The position numbers and the translations under genes were made by a program. The notes below the pieces were generated by a model. It ran no database searches. It saw only the letters and a list, made by a program, of their open reading frames with translations, and was not told the DNA's origin. Source: an uncultured Pelagibacteraceae bacterium (GTDB taxonomy: Bacteria; Pseudomonadota; Alphaproteobacteria; Pelagibacterales; Pelagibacteraceae). Taken from it: DNA of 64,000 nucleotides. The number at the start of each line of letters is the position of its first letter. Position 1 is the first letter of the stretch. The DNA lies in the NCBI GenBank assembly GCA_902525935.1, contig CABZJA010000002.1:40385-104384 (forward strand). Direction: 5' to 3'. This document shows, in pieces, positions 42,104 to 50,802 of the stretch.

Positions 42104-43470
42104 TGGAAAAATCAAATGTTACATCATTTCCAAAAGGCAAAGTTGCAAAAGAGAAAACTACAATTGCAAATTCATTATCACCAAGAGAAATTGTTTCAGA
42201 ATTAGATAGATTTGTTGTTGGGCAAAATAAAGCTAAAAGAGCTGTTGCTATCGCTTTAAGAAATAGATGGAGAAGACAAGCATTAGAAAATGATATGAAA
42301 GACGAAGTTCTTCCAAAAAATATATTAATGATCGGACCAACTGGTGTTGGAAAAACTGAAATCTCAAGAAGACTTTCAAAATTAGCGGAAGCGCCGTTTG
42401 TAAAAGTTGAAGCTACAAGATTTACAGAAGTTGGGTATGTGGGACGTGATGTAGAACAAATTGTAAGAGATTTATTAGAAATCGCAATTGCAATGGAAAA
42501 AGTAAAGAAAAGAAAAGAAGTTCATGCTCAAGCACAAAAATTGGCTGAAGACAGAGTTTTGGATGCACTGGTAGGTAATAAAGCAAGTGTTGCAACAAGA
42601 GAAAGTTTTAGAAAAAGACTAAGAGATGGAGATTTAGATGATAATGAAATTGAAATAGCTATTAGTGAATCTAATCAGATGCCATCATTTGAGATACCTG
42701 GAATGCCAGGAGCAAATGTTGGAATGATAAATATTTCTGACATGCTTGGGAAGTCCATAGGTCAAAAGCCTAAGAAAAAGAAAATGTCAGTCAAAGAATC
42801 CCACGAAATTTTAATAAATGAAGAATCAGATAAACTTATCGAACAAGACAAAATTATAAAATCAGCAAAAGATTCAACTGAAAATAATGGTATCGTATTT
42901 TTAGATGAAATTGATAAAATTTCTGCAAGAACAGATAGGGTTGGTGGTGATGTTTCAAGAGAGGGTGTTCAAAGAGATTTATTACCATTAATAGAAGGAA
43001 CAACAGTAAGTACAAAATATGGACCTGTTAAAACAGATCATATTTTATTTATTGCTTCAGGGGCTTTTCAATTAGCAAAACCTTCGGATCTTTTACCTGA
43101 GTTGCAAGGCAGACTACCAATAAGAGTTGAGCTAGACGCACTAAATAGTGAAGATTTTATAAGAATATTAAAAGAACCAGATAATAGCTTAATAAAACAA
43201 TATAAAGCGCTTTTAAAAACAGAAAATGTGGACTTGGAATTTACAGAAGATGGAATAAATACTATTGCTCATATAGCTAGTGAAGTCAATTCCTCTGTTG
43301 AAAACATAGGTGCAAGAAGACTTCATACGATTATCGAGAGAGTTTTAGATGAAATTAGTTTTACAGCAACAGATAGAGCTGGAGAAAAAATTACCGTAGA
43401 CGGTAAATATATAAAAGATAATATTGGTGAATTAGTAAAAGATACTGATCTTTCAAAGTTTATTTTATAG
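42103..43470 (+). CDS. hslU: ATP-dependent protease ATPase subunit HslU
   Basis: HslU (455 aa) is the AAA+ unfoldase for HslV. Motifs are [21 protein letters not shown], Walker [21 protein letters not shown], a Walker B in [10 protein letters not shown] (about 264-273) and an I-domain (about 100-250). Sensor regions lie in [13 protein letters not shown]. The C-terminal KFIL resembles the HslV-docking tail. The 3' end overlaps the smr gene by 11 bp. Confidence 0.97.
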   Translation: MEKSNVTSFPKGKVAKEKTTIANSLSPREIVSELDRFVVGQNKAKRAVAIALRNRWRRQALENDMKDEVLPKNILMIGPTGVGKTEISRRLSKLAEAPFVKVEATRFTEVGYVGRDVEQIVRDLLEIAIAMEKVKKRKEVHAQAQKLAEDRVLDALVGNKASVATRESFRKRLRDGDLDDNEIEIAISESNQMPSFEIPGMPGANVGMINISDMLGKSIGQKPKKKKMSVKESHEILINEESDKLIEQDKIIKSAKDSTENNGIVFLDEIDKISARTDRVGGDVSREGVQRDLLPLIEGTTVSTKYGPVKTDHILFIASGAFQLAKPSDLLPELQGRLPIRVELDALNSEDFIRILKEPDNSLIKQYKALLKTENVDLEFTEDGINTIAHIASEVNSSVENIGARRLHTIIERVLDEISFTATDRAGEKITVDGKYIKDNIGELVKDTDLSKFIL

Positions 43471-43873
43471 TTTTCATAAATATATCAAAATTTCCTTTTG
43501 AAGGACTATTAACTGCTTCAAAGTCAATTTTAATAATTTTATTCATTAATTCAGTATTGTTTTTGATATATTCAGGTACTGAATATTTTAAGATACTTAA
43601 GTCTTTAGATTGATATGGATCTTCTAAATTTTTTGATCTCATTCCTTTTCCAGTAATAACATTTACTTTCTTTACTTTCTTTACATAGCAATACTCAATA
43701 AATTCAGAAATTTTTTTGTTAGCCTCTTCTAAAGTATACCCATGAAGATCAATTGATCTTTCTGAAATTAATTGATTTTTTAACCGATCAATATCTTTGC
43801 TTTGAAGTTTTTCTGAACTATCTAGGAAATCTTGCCAGTCTTTTTTATCTTTATCTGATAGCTTATTTGTCAA
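43460..43873 (-). CDS. Smr-domain protein
   Basis: The 137-aa protein has the Smr (small MutS-related) fold. The [21 protein letters not shown] motif (about 42-62) and [17 protein letters not shown] (TGKGxxS) are the conserved active-site segments. Smr domains act as DNA or RNA endonucleases in some systems; the role of the stand-alone form is not settled. It overlaps timA by 4 bp and is coupled to it. Convergent with hslU. Confidence 0.9.
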   Translation of the reverse strand: MTNKLSDKDKKDWQDFLDSSEKLQSKDIDRLKNQLISERSIDLHGYTLEEANKKISEFIEYCYVKKVKKVNVITGKGMRSKNLEDPYQSKDLSILKYSVPEYIKNNTELMNKIIKIDFEAVNSPSKGNFDIFMKTIK

Positions 43874-44457
43874 GCTTGGGTATCAATTAGAAGCCAATTA
43901 GGATTTGAAGATCGACTATCTTTAGAAAATTTCCAAGTATCTAGAACTTTTTTAATTTTTTCAGGATCACCTGAAACAACTTTGTTATCTTTATCTTTCA
44001 CACATGAAATAATTTCACTTACGAATTCTACCGTAACTTCTAACATATTTTTATTTTGTTGATGTTCTTTGACTTCAGCTGAGTTAATTCCAATGAATGT
44101 TGTTTCCGATGATAACTTTTTTTCGTCTCTATCTTTTATCGCTTCCTCAAATTGCAAATAAACTTTTTTATCAAGTAATGATTTTATGTCTTTTAACTTT
44201 CCATTTGCAAAATTAGAGATTATGGTTTCGTAAGCAATCTCGGCACCTTTAACAAACTCTTTTTTAGCGTTTTCGTCAAACGTGTTTGCATTTAAATCAA
44301 CAGTAGGTTTAGATGGCGGGGCTTCATGAGCAAAACTTGACTCTATATCTTCTTCAAATCCAGTTTTTTTGCCTAAAATTCCACGTAATCTTAAAAAAAT
44401 AAACCCTGCAATCATTGCAAGAAGTATAATATCGATGTATTCAAAGCTATAACTCAT
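43870..44457 (-). CDS. Tim44/TimA-like membrane-associated protein
   Basis: This 195-aa protein has an N-terminal TM helix (about 9-26, IILLAMIAGFIFLRLRGILG) and a C-terminal Tim44-like domain (about 65-195; KEFVKGAEIAYETIISNFANGKLKDIKSLLDKKVY through [11 protein letters not shown]). Alphaproteobacterial Tim44/TimA proteins are homologous to the mitochondrial presequence-translocase adaptor. It is divergent from fxsA (57 bp) and, with smr, forms a two-gene unit. Confidence 0.9.
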   Translation of the reverse strand: MSYSFEYIDIILLAMIAGFIFLRLRGILGKKTGFEEDIESSFAHEAPPSKPTVDLNANTFDENAKKEFVKGAEIAYETIISNFANGKLKDIKSLLDKKVYLQFEEAIKDRDEKKLSSETTFIGINSAEVKEHQQNKNMLEVTVEFVSEIISCVKDKDNKVVSGDPEKIKKVLDTWKFSKDSRSSNPNWLLIDTQA

Positions 44458-44514
44458 ATGAGTATAATATTTACTATGTTGATAATTTCAACCTGCTAAT
44501 TAAATTATAGACAA

Positions 44515-44940
44515 ATGAACACAGTATTATTTTTGATTATAGGTATTCCTCTTATTGAAATTTACTTATTTATCAAAATTGGTTCTCAAATAGGAGCATT
44601 TAACACAGTTTTACTCATATTAATCACTGCAGTGGCAGGAGTTGCTTATGCAAGGTATGAAGGATTTAACACTCTTAAATCAGGAATGAGTCAGTTAATT
44701 AAAAATGAAATGCCAATTTATGAGTTAATCTCTGGAGCAACATTAGCCTTTGCAGCTTTACTTTTAATATTTCCTGGGTTTGCAACAGATTTAATTGGGA
44801 TTTTATTGGTGGTGCCAATAACAAGACGATTAATTTTGGGAAAATTTATAAAAAAAAAGCAGTATAAAAAAAAAGAAAATAATAATTATATTGATGGAGA
44901 ATACGAAGATTTAGGTGAAGATGATGACAAAAAAATATGA
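44515..44940 (+). CDS. fxsA: FxsA-family membrane protein
   Basis: This 141-aa protein has two to three TM helices (about 3-22, 25-42 and 72-95), with the FxsA signatures PLIEIYLFIKIGSQIGAFNTVLLI and TLAFAALLLIFPGFATDLIGILLVVP. The C-terminal tail is charged. Related to a protein affecting F exclusion of phage T7 in E. coli; cellular role uncertain. The secB start lies inside this gene, 17 bp before its end. Confidence 0.9.
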   Translation: MNTVLFLIIGIPLIEIYLFIKIGSQIGAFNTVLLILITAVAGVAYARYEGFNTLKSGMSQLIKNEMPIYELISGATLAFAALLLIFPGFATDLIGILLVVPITRRLILGKFIKKKQYKKKENNNYIDGEYEDLGEDDDKKI

Positions 44941-45346
44941 AATTGTTTTGAATTATATAAAAGATCTTTCAGTAGAAATTCCTGACGCTCAGACTTTTAT
45001 TTTAAGCAAAGAATATATTACAAAATACAAACTTGGTATTAATGTTACTACAAAGGCGATGAAAAACGACATGATAGAGGTAATTACAAAATTACATTAT
45101 AAGGATCCTAACGATAATAAAAGAAAGTCATATTTTGAAATTTCATATTCGACAGTTATAAAAATAATAGACAAAAATTTAAAAAAAGATGATTTAGAAA
45201 AAATCATACTTATTGAAGTCCAAAATGAGATTTACCCAGGTTTAGAAAAAATATTTTTAAATGTTATTAAAGATGCAGGTTTTCCAGATTTGGCTTTAGA
45301 GAAAAAAGTTGATTTTGAAAAGTTATATAATCAAAGATTTAACTAA
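44924..45346 (+). CDS. secB: Protein-export chaperone SecB
   Basis: SecB (140 aa) holds preproteins unfolded for SecA. I choose ATG 44924 (MTKKYEIV): AGGTG lies 6 nt upstream, better spaced than for 44921, and the track's GTG 44915 is too near. Motifs are IKDLSVEIPDAQTFILS and the C-terminal ILIEVQNEIYPGLEKIFLNVIKDAGFPDLALEKKVDFEKLY. This overlaps the fxsA end and converges on dnaQ (CTAA overlap). Confidence 0.9.
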   Translation: MTKKYEIVLNYIKDLSVEIPDAQTFILSKEYITKYKLGINVTTKAMKNDMIEVITKLHYKDPNDNKRKSYFEISYSTVIKIIDKNLKKDDLEKIILIEVQNEIYPGLEKIFLNVIKDAGFPDLALEKKVDFEKLYNQRFN

Positions 45347-46008
45347 TAAAAATTTTTTTTTAGTTCTTTGTTGATAAATTTTTTATGTTCTGAGAATTCA
45401 TTATCAGATACTTTAATAATAATTTTTGAATAATTATAAGTTTTTTTACTAACAGAATTTTGGTTATTCTTTTGACTTAAAAATTCAAAAGACGGCTCTT
45501 TTTGGCCTATCAAGTTTATATAAACTTTAGATAATAATTCACAATCAAGTATAGCAGTATGCTTATCTCGTCTTGAATTATCAATCCTAAACCTTTTACA
45601 AAGGGCATCCAAACTAATTCCTGAACCAGGAAACTTATTTCTGGCTATTTCTAAAGTGTCTGTAACATTTTCCATTATAATATGTTTCCTACCTATCAAT
45701 GAAAGTTCATTATTTAAGTGGCTTATATCAAAATCGGCATTGTGAATAATAATTTTCTTTCCCTCTATAAATTCTAAAAATTCATCTACTACTTCATTAA
45801 ATTTCTTTTTAGTTGATAAGAATTCATCAGTATATCCATGGACCTTAAGAGCACTCTCAGATACTTTTCTCTCTGGATTTAAATAACAGTGAAAAATATG
45901 TTTAGTTGGAACTAAATTGTCTAGTTCTATACAACCTATTTCGACAATTCTGTGTCCGTCTTTTATAGATAAGCCTGTTGTTTCTGTATCAAGTACTATT
46001 TCTTTCAT
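45343..46008 (-). CDS. dnaQ: DNA polymerase III epsilon subunit (3'-5' exonuclease)
   Basis: DnaQ (221 aa) is the proofreading exonuclease. The DEDDh motifs are VLDTETTGLS (ExoI), HNADFDISHLNNEL (ExoII) and KHTAILDCELL (ExoIII with His). The sequence HGYTDEFL is typical. The N-terminal region is intact and the start ATG overlaps coaE by 20 bp. The gene order coaE-dnaQ and secB is characteristic of alphaproteobacteria. Confidence 0.96.
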   Translation of the reverse strand: MKEIVLDTETTGLSIKDGHRIVEIGCIELDNLVPTKHIFHCYLNPERKVSESALKVHGYTDEFLSTKKKFNEVVDEFLEFIEGKKIIIHNADFDISHLNNELSLIGRKHIIMENVTDTLEIARNKFPGSGISLDALCKRFRIDNSRRDKHTAILDCELLSKVYINLIGQKEPSFEFLSQKNNQNSVSKKTYNYSKIIIKVSDNEFSEHKKFINKELKKNFY

Positions 46009-46576
46009 TTAAAATTATTTTTTTTAAAATGTTAATTTTTTTTTTCATTATATTAGGACCATAATTATTATCGACAATATATTTTGCTAATTTTCTTTTT
46101 TTTGACAGCATGACTTGATTTTCTTTAAGTTTCTTAAAAATATTTGCATTATAATTTTTTCTTTTTTTTAGTCTTTTTATAACCTTATTTTTTTTAGAAT
46201 TAACAAATATTAAGATGTGATCTTTTTTGTAGAGTTTATTTTCTACAAGTAAAGGGACGTCAAGAACTACAATTTTATTTTTTTTATTTTTTCTTAAAAA
46301 AGTATTCATTTTTTTTCGTACCAATGGATGAACAATTGACGATATTTTTTTTAAATTTTGATTGTTATAATTGATTGCTGCTATAAGTTCTTTTTTTGAT
46401 ATTGGGAAAGATTTTACAAATTTTGGAATTTGATTTTTTAATTTTGTGAAACAATTCTTGCTGTTTTTGTATAAATAATTTACTTCTTTATCTGCATTAA
46501 AAACTGGTGAATTAAATAGCTTTGCAATAAAAGATTTTCCAGATCCAATGCCACCCACAATTCCTATTTTAATCAT
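45989..46576 (-). CDS. coaE: Dephospho-CoA kinase
   Basis: CoaE (195 aa from ATG 46576, MIKIGIVGGIGSGKS) phosphorylates dephospho-CoA in the last step of CoA synthesis. The track starts at 46606, but the extra ten residues are not family-like. Walker A GGIGSGKS is at about 8-15, with VLDVPLLVENKLYKKDH and the substrate-binding VHPLVRKKM following. It overlaps dnaQ by 20 bp and lies 7 bp after the SDR stop. Confidence 0.94.
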   Translation of the reverse strand: MIKIGIVGGIGSGKSFIAKLFNSPVFNADKEVNYLYKNSKNCFTKLKNQIPKFVKSFPISKKELIAAINYNNQNLKKISSIVHPLVRKKMNTFLRKNKKNKIVVLDVPLLVENKLYKKDHILIFVNSKKNKVIKRLKKRKNYNANIFKKLKENQVMLSKKRKLAKYIVDNNYGPNIMKKKINILKKIILNERNST

Positions 46577-46583
46577 AAAAATA

Positions 46584-47324
46584 TTATATACATCTTCCAC
46601 CATCAACTTCTAAAATGGTTCCTGTAATCATACTTGACTCATCTGAACATAAGAAACATGCCGCATTCCCCATATCTAGTGGGGTTGAGAATCTTCCAAT
46701 TGGAATCGTGGACAAGAATGCTTGTTTTTTCTTTTTTGAATTACCACCCATAAAAGATTTTAATAAAGGAGTTTTTCCAGCAACTGGGGCAATAGCATTA
46801 ACTCTGACATTGTATGGAGCCAATTCTATAGCCATAGCTTTTGTTGCTGTAATCATCCAACCTTTGCTTGCATTATACCAATTTAATTTTGGTCTTGGGG
46901 ATAACCCAGCTGTAGAAGCAACATTTAAAATTACTCCCCTCTTTTTTTTTTTCATTTTCGGTACAAAATATTTTCCAGAAAAATAAACAGACTTTGCATT
47001 TACATTAAATACATTATCAAACTCTTTTTCAGTCACAGTTTCCATGGCTTTGGGTTTGTGTGTAATTCCAGCATTGTTCACAAATATATCAACAGAATTG
47101 AATTTTCTATTCACATATTTTAATAGAGAATTAAAGTCTTTAGCTCTAGATACATCAGCAACAAAATAATCTTGTGATAAATTTTTTGAAACTTTCTTTA
47201 ATAATTTTGAATTTATATCTACCATTATTAAGTTTGCCCCTTCATCTGTAAACTTTTTTGCAATACCCTCGCCAAAACCGGAAGCAGAGCCTGTTATTAT
47301 TGCTGTTTTTTTGTTAAGTCTCAC
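46584..47324 (-). CDS. SDR-family oxidoreductase (3-oxoacyl-ACP-reductase-like)
   Basis: This 246-aa classical SDR has GSASGFGEGIAKKF (glycine motif about 12-19), NVASTAGL (catalytic Ser), WYNASKGWMITATKAMA (YxxxK with Tyr and Lys intact), and NNAGITHKP. The C-terminal ITGTILEVDGGR is the family end. Unlike the SDR at 2443 its active site is complete. Substrate unknown. It begins 1 bp from aroE's stop and lies upstream of coaE. Confidence 0.92.
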   Translation of the reverse strand: MRLNKKTAIITGSASGFGEGIAKKFTDEGANLIMVDINSKLLKKVSKNLSQDYFVADVSRAKDFNSLLKYVNRKFNSVDIFVNNAGITHKPKAMETVTEKEFDNVFNVNAKSVYFSGKYFVPKMKKKKRGVILNVASTAGLSPRPKLNWYNASKGWMITATKAMAIELAPYNVRVNAIAPVAGKTPLLKSFMGGNSKKKKQAFLSTIPIGRFSTPLDMGNAACFLCSDESSMITGTILEVDGGRCI

Positions 47325-48124
47325 TAATTTTTACCATTCAAAAATCGTATTACACCCTGGTCAATCTTTGGCTCAATATTATGCCAAATACTAAATGCTT
47401 TCTGAGCTTGAAATAAGAACATATACAAACCATTTTCGAATATATTTCCTGGTTTATTTCCAGCTTCAGCAAACTCTGTATTGAAAGGACTATATATAAC
47501 ATCAAAAAAAAATTTGTCTTCGCCAAATTTTGAAAAATCAATTTCGAACTTATCATTTTTTTTTAACCCCAAACTAGTTGCATTTATAATCATATCAAAT
47601 TCAGGAAGTTTGCCCCACTCAAAAACTTCTACTTCATCAAATATATTTTTTAATATATCTGCTTTCTTTCTGGTTCTATTGCTTAAATAGATTTGGGATG
47701 CATCCATTTTTTTTAAAGCATATATTATTGAGGGCACAACCCCTCCTGCTCCCAAAATAATTATTTTTTTGTTAGCCACATCATAACTTAGTTTTTTGAT
47801 GCTAAGCTCAAATCCATCTATATCAGTATTGTATCCTGTTACAATTCCGTTGTTTAAACGAACTGTATTAACAGATTGAGTTCTTAACGCATGACCACTG
47901 AGCATATCCAAAAAGGGAATAATTTTTTTCTTAAAAGGAACTGTAACGTTTAGCCCATCTAGTTGACCATTTTTAATATTGTTACACAATTCTTTCAAAT
48001 CTTCATCATGCGCTTGTAATTTGCCATAAATTGCCTCAATTTTATTTAATTTTATCCAATAATTTTGAAGTTTCGGGGATAAGGAATGATCTATAGGATT
48101 ACCAATAACTAAATATTTTTTCAT
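47324..48124 (-). CDS. aroE: Shikimate 5-dehydrogenase
   Basis: AroE (266 aa) reduces 3-dehydroshikimate to shikimate with NADPH. Motifs are GNPIDHSLSPKLQNYWIK, LDGLNVTVPFKKKIIPFLD (substrate Lys), NTDIDGFELSIK and ILGAGGVVPSIIYAL (NADP-binding), then INATSLGL. It shares its stop region with the SDR and its start with the maf stop (1-base junctions), so the set is one operon. Confidence 0.96.
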   Translation of the reverse strand: MKKYLVIGNPIDHSLSPKLQNYWIKLNKIEAIYGKLQAHDEDLKELCNNIKNGQLDGLNVTVPFKKKIIPFLDMLSGHALRTQSVNTVRLNNGIVTGYNTDIDGFELSIKKLSYDVANKKIIILGAGGVVPSIIYALKKMDASQIYLSNRTRKKADILKNIFDEVEVFEWGKLPEFDMIINATSLGLKKNDKFEIDFSKFGEDKFFFDVIYSPFNTEFAEAGNKPGNIFENGLYMFLFQAQKAFSIWHNIEPKIDQGVIRFLNGKN

Positions 48125-48705
48125 TACAAGCTCTCAACATATTGTTTAATTTTATCAACAGGAAGTCCCATTATAGTATTTTCATCTCCATCAATTTTAG
48201 AAAACAGTTTCTTTCCTTCTCCCTCTATTTGATACACATTATATGAATATAAAGCTTCATCTGTTAATTTTTCTAGATATTTTTTTAATTCACCGTCTGA
48301 AAATTCTTTCATTGTTAGATTTGCTTTATCTGTATAGTTCCATATCATAGATCCGTTTTTTGATATACATACAGAGCTTATCAATTTATGTACTTTTCCA
48401 TTTAATTTTTTTAGTATGTTGAAAGCCTGATTTCTATTTTCAGGTTTAGAGATCAATTCACCATTTAAATCAATTACACTATCAGCACCGAGAACTAAGT
48501 GGTTATTTATTTTTTGACTAACTTTATTAGCTTTTAATTCTGCCAAATTCTTAGATATAACTTCTGGTGATGCACCTTCGTTTAAGAGACTTTTTTTAAA
48601 TGGTTCTTCATCAATATTGGAGTGTTCAACGATACAATCGATGTTATATTTAAATAATATTTCTTTTCTTACTTTGCTTTTAGAAGCTAAAATTATTTTA
48701 TTCAT
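48124..48705 (-). CDS. maf: Maf-family nucleotide pyrophosphatase
   Basis: This 193-aa Maf protein begins IILASKSKVRKEIL, has the catalytic/structural DSVIDLNGELISKP and a C-terminal YQIEGEGKKLFSKIDGDENTIMGLPV. Maf proteins are house-cleaning nucleotide pyrophosphatases and septum-related factors. Overlaps ppsR by 8 bp and abuts aroE. YceF/Maf subgroup not determined. Confidence 0.94.
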   Translation of the reverse strand: MNKIILASKSKVRKEILFKYNIDCIVEHSNIDEEPFKKSLLNEGASPEVISKNLAELKANKVSQKINNHLVLGADSVIDLNGELISKPENRNQAFNILKKLNGKVHKLISSVCISKNGSMIWNYTDKANLTMKEFSDGELKKYLEKLTDEALYSYNVYQIEGEGKKLFSKIDGDENTIMGLPVDKIKQYVESL

Positions 48706-49519
48706 TTTTATTTTTTATCTCAAATATTTTAATAATAGAAGCAGCAGTCTCCTCAACAGATTTCCTTGTAACATCTATAGTCGGCCACTTATTTTTTTTG
48801 AATATTTTCTTAGACTCTTCTACTTCAGATTTTATCTTTTCTAAATTGGTATAATCTGATGCCTCATTTTCTTTCAATGTATTTAGTCTATTCCGTCTAA
48901 TATCAAATAATCGTTCAGCTTCAGTTACCAATCCAACAATGCACAAATTTGTTGCACTTATTACATCTCTCGGAATGCTCATTTCATTAACTAATGGTAT
49001 ATTAGATGTTTTTAAACCTTTGTTTGCTAGATAGATAGAAGTTGGAGTTTTGCTTGTTCTACTAACTCCAACCAAAATTATATCGGATTCAAGTATGTTT
49101 TCAGTTTGATTTCCATCATCATGGTTCATGGTAAATTGGATTGCCTCAATCCTTTTATAGTATTCTTCATCAAGAACATGTTGGCCGCTAGGTTTATGTG
49201 TTGCTTTTTGATTTAAAATTTTTGAAAAGTTTAAAATTAAATCCCCCAATACCCCAAAGCACGGTATGTTAACTTTATTTGACTCTTCGGCTAAAAACTT
49301 TGCAAGTTTACTATTAACCACGGTATATAATATAATTGGACTATCTTGTTTTTTTGCATCCTTAAGAATAGTAGATATCTGGGTCTCAGTTCTAGTAAAT
49401 GAGAATTGATTTAATTCATATTCGAAATTGTTAAACTGTGCTTTAAGAGCCATAAATATTCTATCTAATGTCTCTCCTGTTGAGTCAGAAATTAAGAATA
49501 TTTGGTGTGTATTTTTCAT
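48698..49519 (-). CDS. ppsR: PEP synthase regulatory kinase/pyrophosphorylase (DUF299)
   Basis: This 273-aa protein of the PPDK/PEPS-regulatory family modulates pyruvate,water/pyrophosphate dikinase by reversible phosphorylation. It shows LISDSTGETLDRIFMALKAQF, ILVGVSRTSKTPTSIYLANKGLKTSNIPLV (nucleotide-binding loop) and NRLNTLKENEASDY. It is the homolog of the gene flanking the Caulobacter and Rickettsia origins (RP001). The ATG at 49519 lies at the edge of the gene-free AT-rich segment (oriC). It heads the ppsR-maf-aroE-SDR-coaE-dnaQ unit. Confidence 0.93.
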   Translation of the reverse strand: MKNTHQIFLISDSTGETLDRIFMALKAQFNNFEYELNQFSFTRTETQISTILKDAKKQDSPIILYTVVNSKLAKFLAEESNKVNIPCFGVLGDLILNFSKILNQKATHKPSGQHVLDEEYYKRIEAIQFTMNHDDGNQTENILESDIILVGVSRTSKTPTSIYLANKGLKTSNIPLVNEMSIPRDVISATNLCIVGLVTEAERLFDIRRNRLNTLKENEASDYTNLEKIKSEVEESKKIFKKNKWPTIDVTRKSVEETAASIIKIFEIKNKNE

Positions 49520-49537
49520 GTATAATTCGTTTATAAA

Positions 49538-49552
49538 TTAATTAAAGATTAA
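49538..49552. promoter_or_regulatory. CtrA-like motif (TTAA-N7-TTAA) in the oriC segment
   Basis: TTAATTAAAGATTAA matches the TTAA-N7-TTAA CtrA consensus known from Caulobacter. In about 75-80% AT sequence this can occur by chance, and whether this organism has CtrA cannot be seen here. Weak evidence. Confidence 0.25.
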
Positions 49553-49748
49553 AAGAATTTGTTGAATAAGACAAAATTCTAAAATAAATTTTTTTTCGAT
49601 CATTTAATTAACATTAAAATTTAGTGTGAATATCTTATTAACAATTTTAAAGCTTTATAAAATAATAAAATAGACCAGTGTTTAAAGGACTTTTTACAAA
49701 GTGGAATGTATAAATAGTTAATAAAATGTTTAAATTGAGTAATTTACG

Positions 49749-49757
49749 TTATCCACA
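49749..49757 (+). promoter_or_regulatory. Perfect DnaA box (TTATCCACA)
   Basis: TTATCCACA is an exact match to the E. coli high-affinity consensus TTATNCACA. It lies 43 bp upstream of the hemE start, inside the gene-free ppsR/hemE region. Both the perfect match and the location support an initiator-binding role. Confidence 0.75.
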
Positions 49758-49800
49758 ATACATACTAATAATACAATTAAATATAATTATCTTATTATAA

Positions 49801-50802
49801 ATGACACCAATAAAAGAATGTTTGATAAATAAAAGTACTAAAATTAATCCTATATGGTTAATGAGACAGGCCGGAAGATACCTGCCAGAGTTTAGAGAGA
49901 TTAGAAAAGAAAATCCTAATTTTATTAAATTGTGTTTAAACCCTCATTTATCAGAAGAGATAACGCTACAACCTCTAAAAAGATTTAATTTTGACGCTGC
50001 AATAATCTTTTCAGATATACTAATGGTTCCATATGGCATGGGGCAGTCTGTAGAGTTTAAAAAAAATTTAGGTCCTAGTTTAGGAAATTTCAGAATAACT
50101 GACATTCAAAAAATTACAGAAAATGATTTTAAAAATAATTTATTACCAATATATAAATTATTATCAAATCTAAAGAATAGCAAAGACCTGAACAATAAAG
50201 ATATAATAGGTTTTGTCGGAGCTCCGTGGACATTATTAGTCTATATGCTTAATAAAGTTTCCCCTAAGAATGGTTTACCTAATGATTTTCTCAAAGATAA
50301 AATACTTATAGATGAGATATTAAAATTATTGGATACATTTATTAAAATTCACATAGAAAACCAAATAAATGCTGGGGCTACAATCATTCAAATTTTTGAC
50401 AGTTGGGCTGGTCTTATAAAGAAAGATTTTGACAGGTTTTTATACAATCCAACCTTGTCACTAGTTAATCATGTAAAAAAGCTTGGAGTACCAGTTATAT
50501 GTTTTCCAAGAGGTATATCAGATTATGTAAAATTTTCTAAACTAGTAAAACCTAGTATGATAAATATCGATTACAATGTAGATGCTGAAAATATAGTAAA
50601 ATTATTAGACATACCAATTCAAGGTGGGCTAGATCCAAAATTACTTCTCACAAATAAAGAAATTTTGAAAAGAGAAACACAAAAGTATCTAGAAATATTC
50701 AAAGACCACCCTTATGTATTTAATCTAGGACATGGCATCTTACCTGAAACAGAGGTTGAAATGGTTTACGAATTAATAGAAATAGTAAGAGGTTATAAAT
50801 GA
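49801..50802 (+). CDS. hemE: Uroporphyrinogen decarboxylase
   Basis: HemE (333 aa) decarboxylates uroporphyrinogen III to coproporphyrinogen III. Motifs are PIWLMRQAGRYLPEFREIR (substrate-binding), IIFSDILMVPYGMG, GFVGAPWTLLVYM, QIFDSWAGL and FNLGHGILPETEVEMV. It begins at the right edge of the oriC segment. The hemE-hemH-hemG series continues with a 4-bp overlap into hemH. Confidence 0.97.
   Translation: MTPIKECLINKSTKINPIWLMRQAGRYLPEFREIRKENPNFIKLCLNPHLSEEITLQPLKRFNFDAAIIFSDILMVPYGMGQSVEFKKNLGPSLGNFRITDIQKITENDFKNNLLPIYKLLSNLKNSKDLNNKDIIGFVGAPWTLLVYMLNKVSPKNGLPNDFLKDKILIDEILKLLDTFIKIHIENQINAGATIIQIFDSWAGLIKKDFDRFLYNPTLSLVNHVKKLGVPVICFPRGISDYVKFSKLVKPSMINIDYNVDAENIVKLLDIPIQGGLDPKLLLTNKEILKRETQKYLEIFKDHPYVFNLGHGILPETEVEMVYELIEIVRGYK

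Larger units (their letters stand above)
49520..49800. other. oriC: Probable chromosomal replication origin (oriC), gene-free
   Basis: The largest gene-free segment of the window (281 bp), extremely AT-rich, between divergent ppsR and hemE. A perfect DnaA box TTATCCACA is at 49749-49757, and TGTGAATAT (49625-49633) is one mismatch from the minus-strand consensus. Position next to hemE with a DUF299 homolog on the other side is the arrangement reported for Caulobacter and Rickettsia origins. The divergent hemE/ppsR promoters must also lie here. One strict and one near box is a modest number, so this is a candidate, not a proof. Confidence 0.7.

Noticed and set aside
46577-46606. Track N-terminal extension of coaE
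   Set aside because: The ten extra residues precede MIKIGIVGGIGSGKS, the normal CoaE start, and overlap the SDR stop region.
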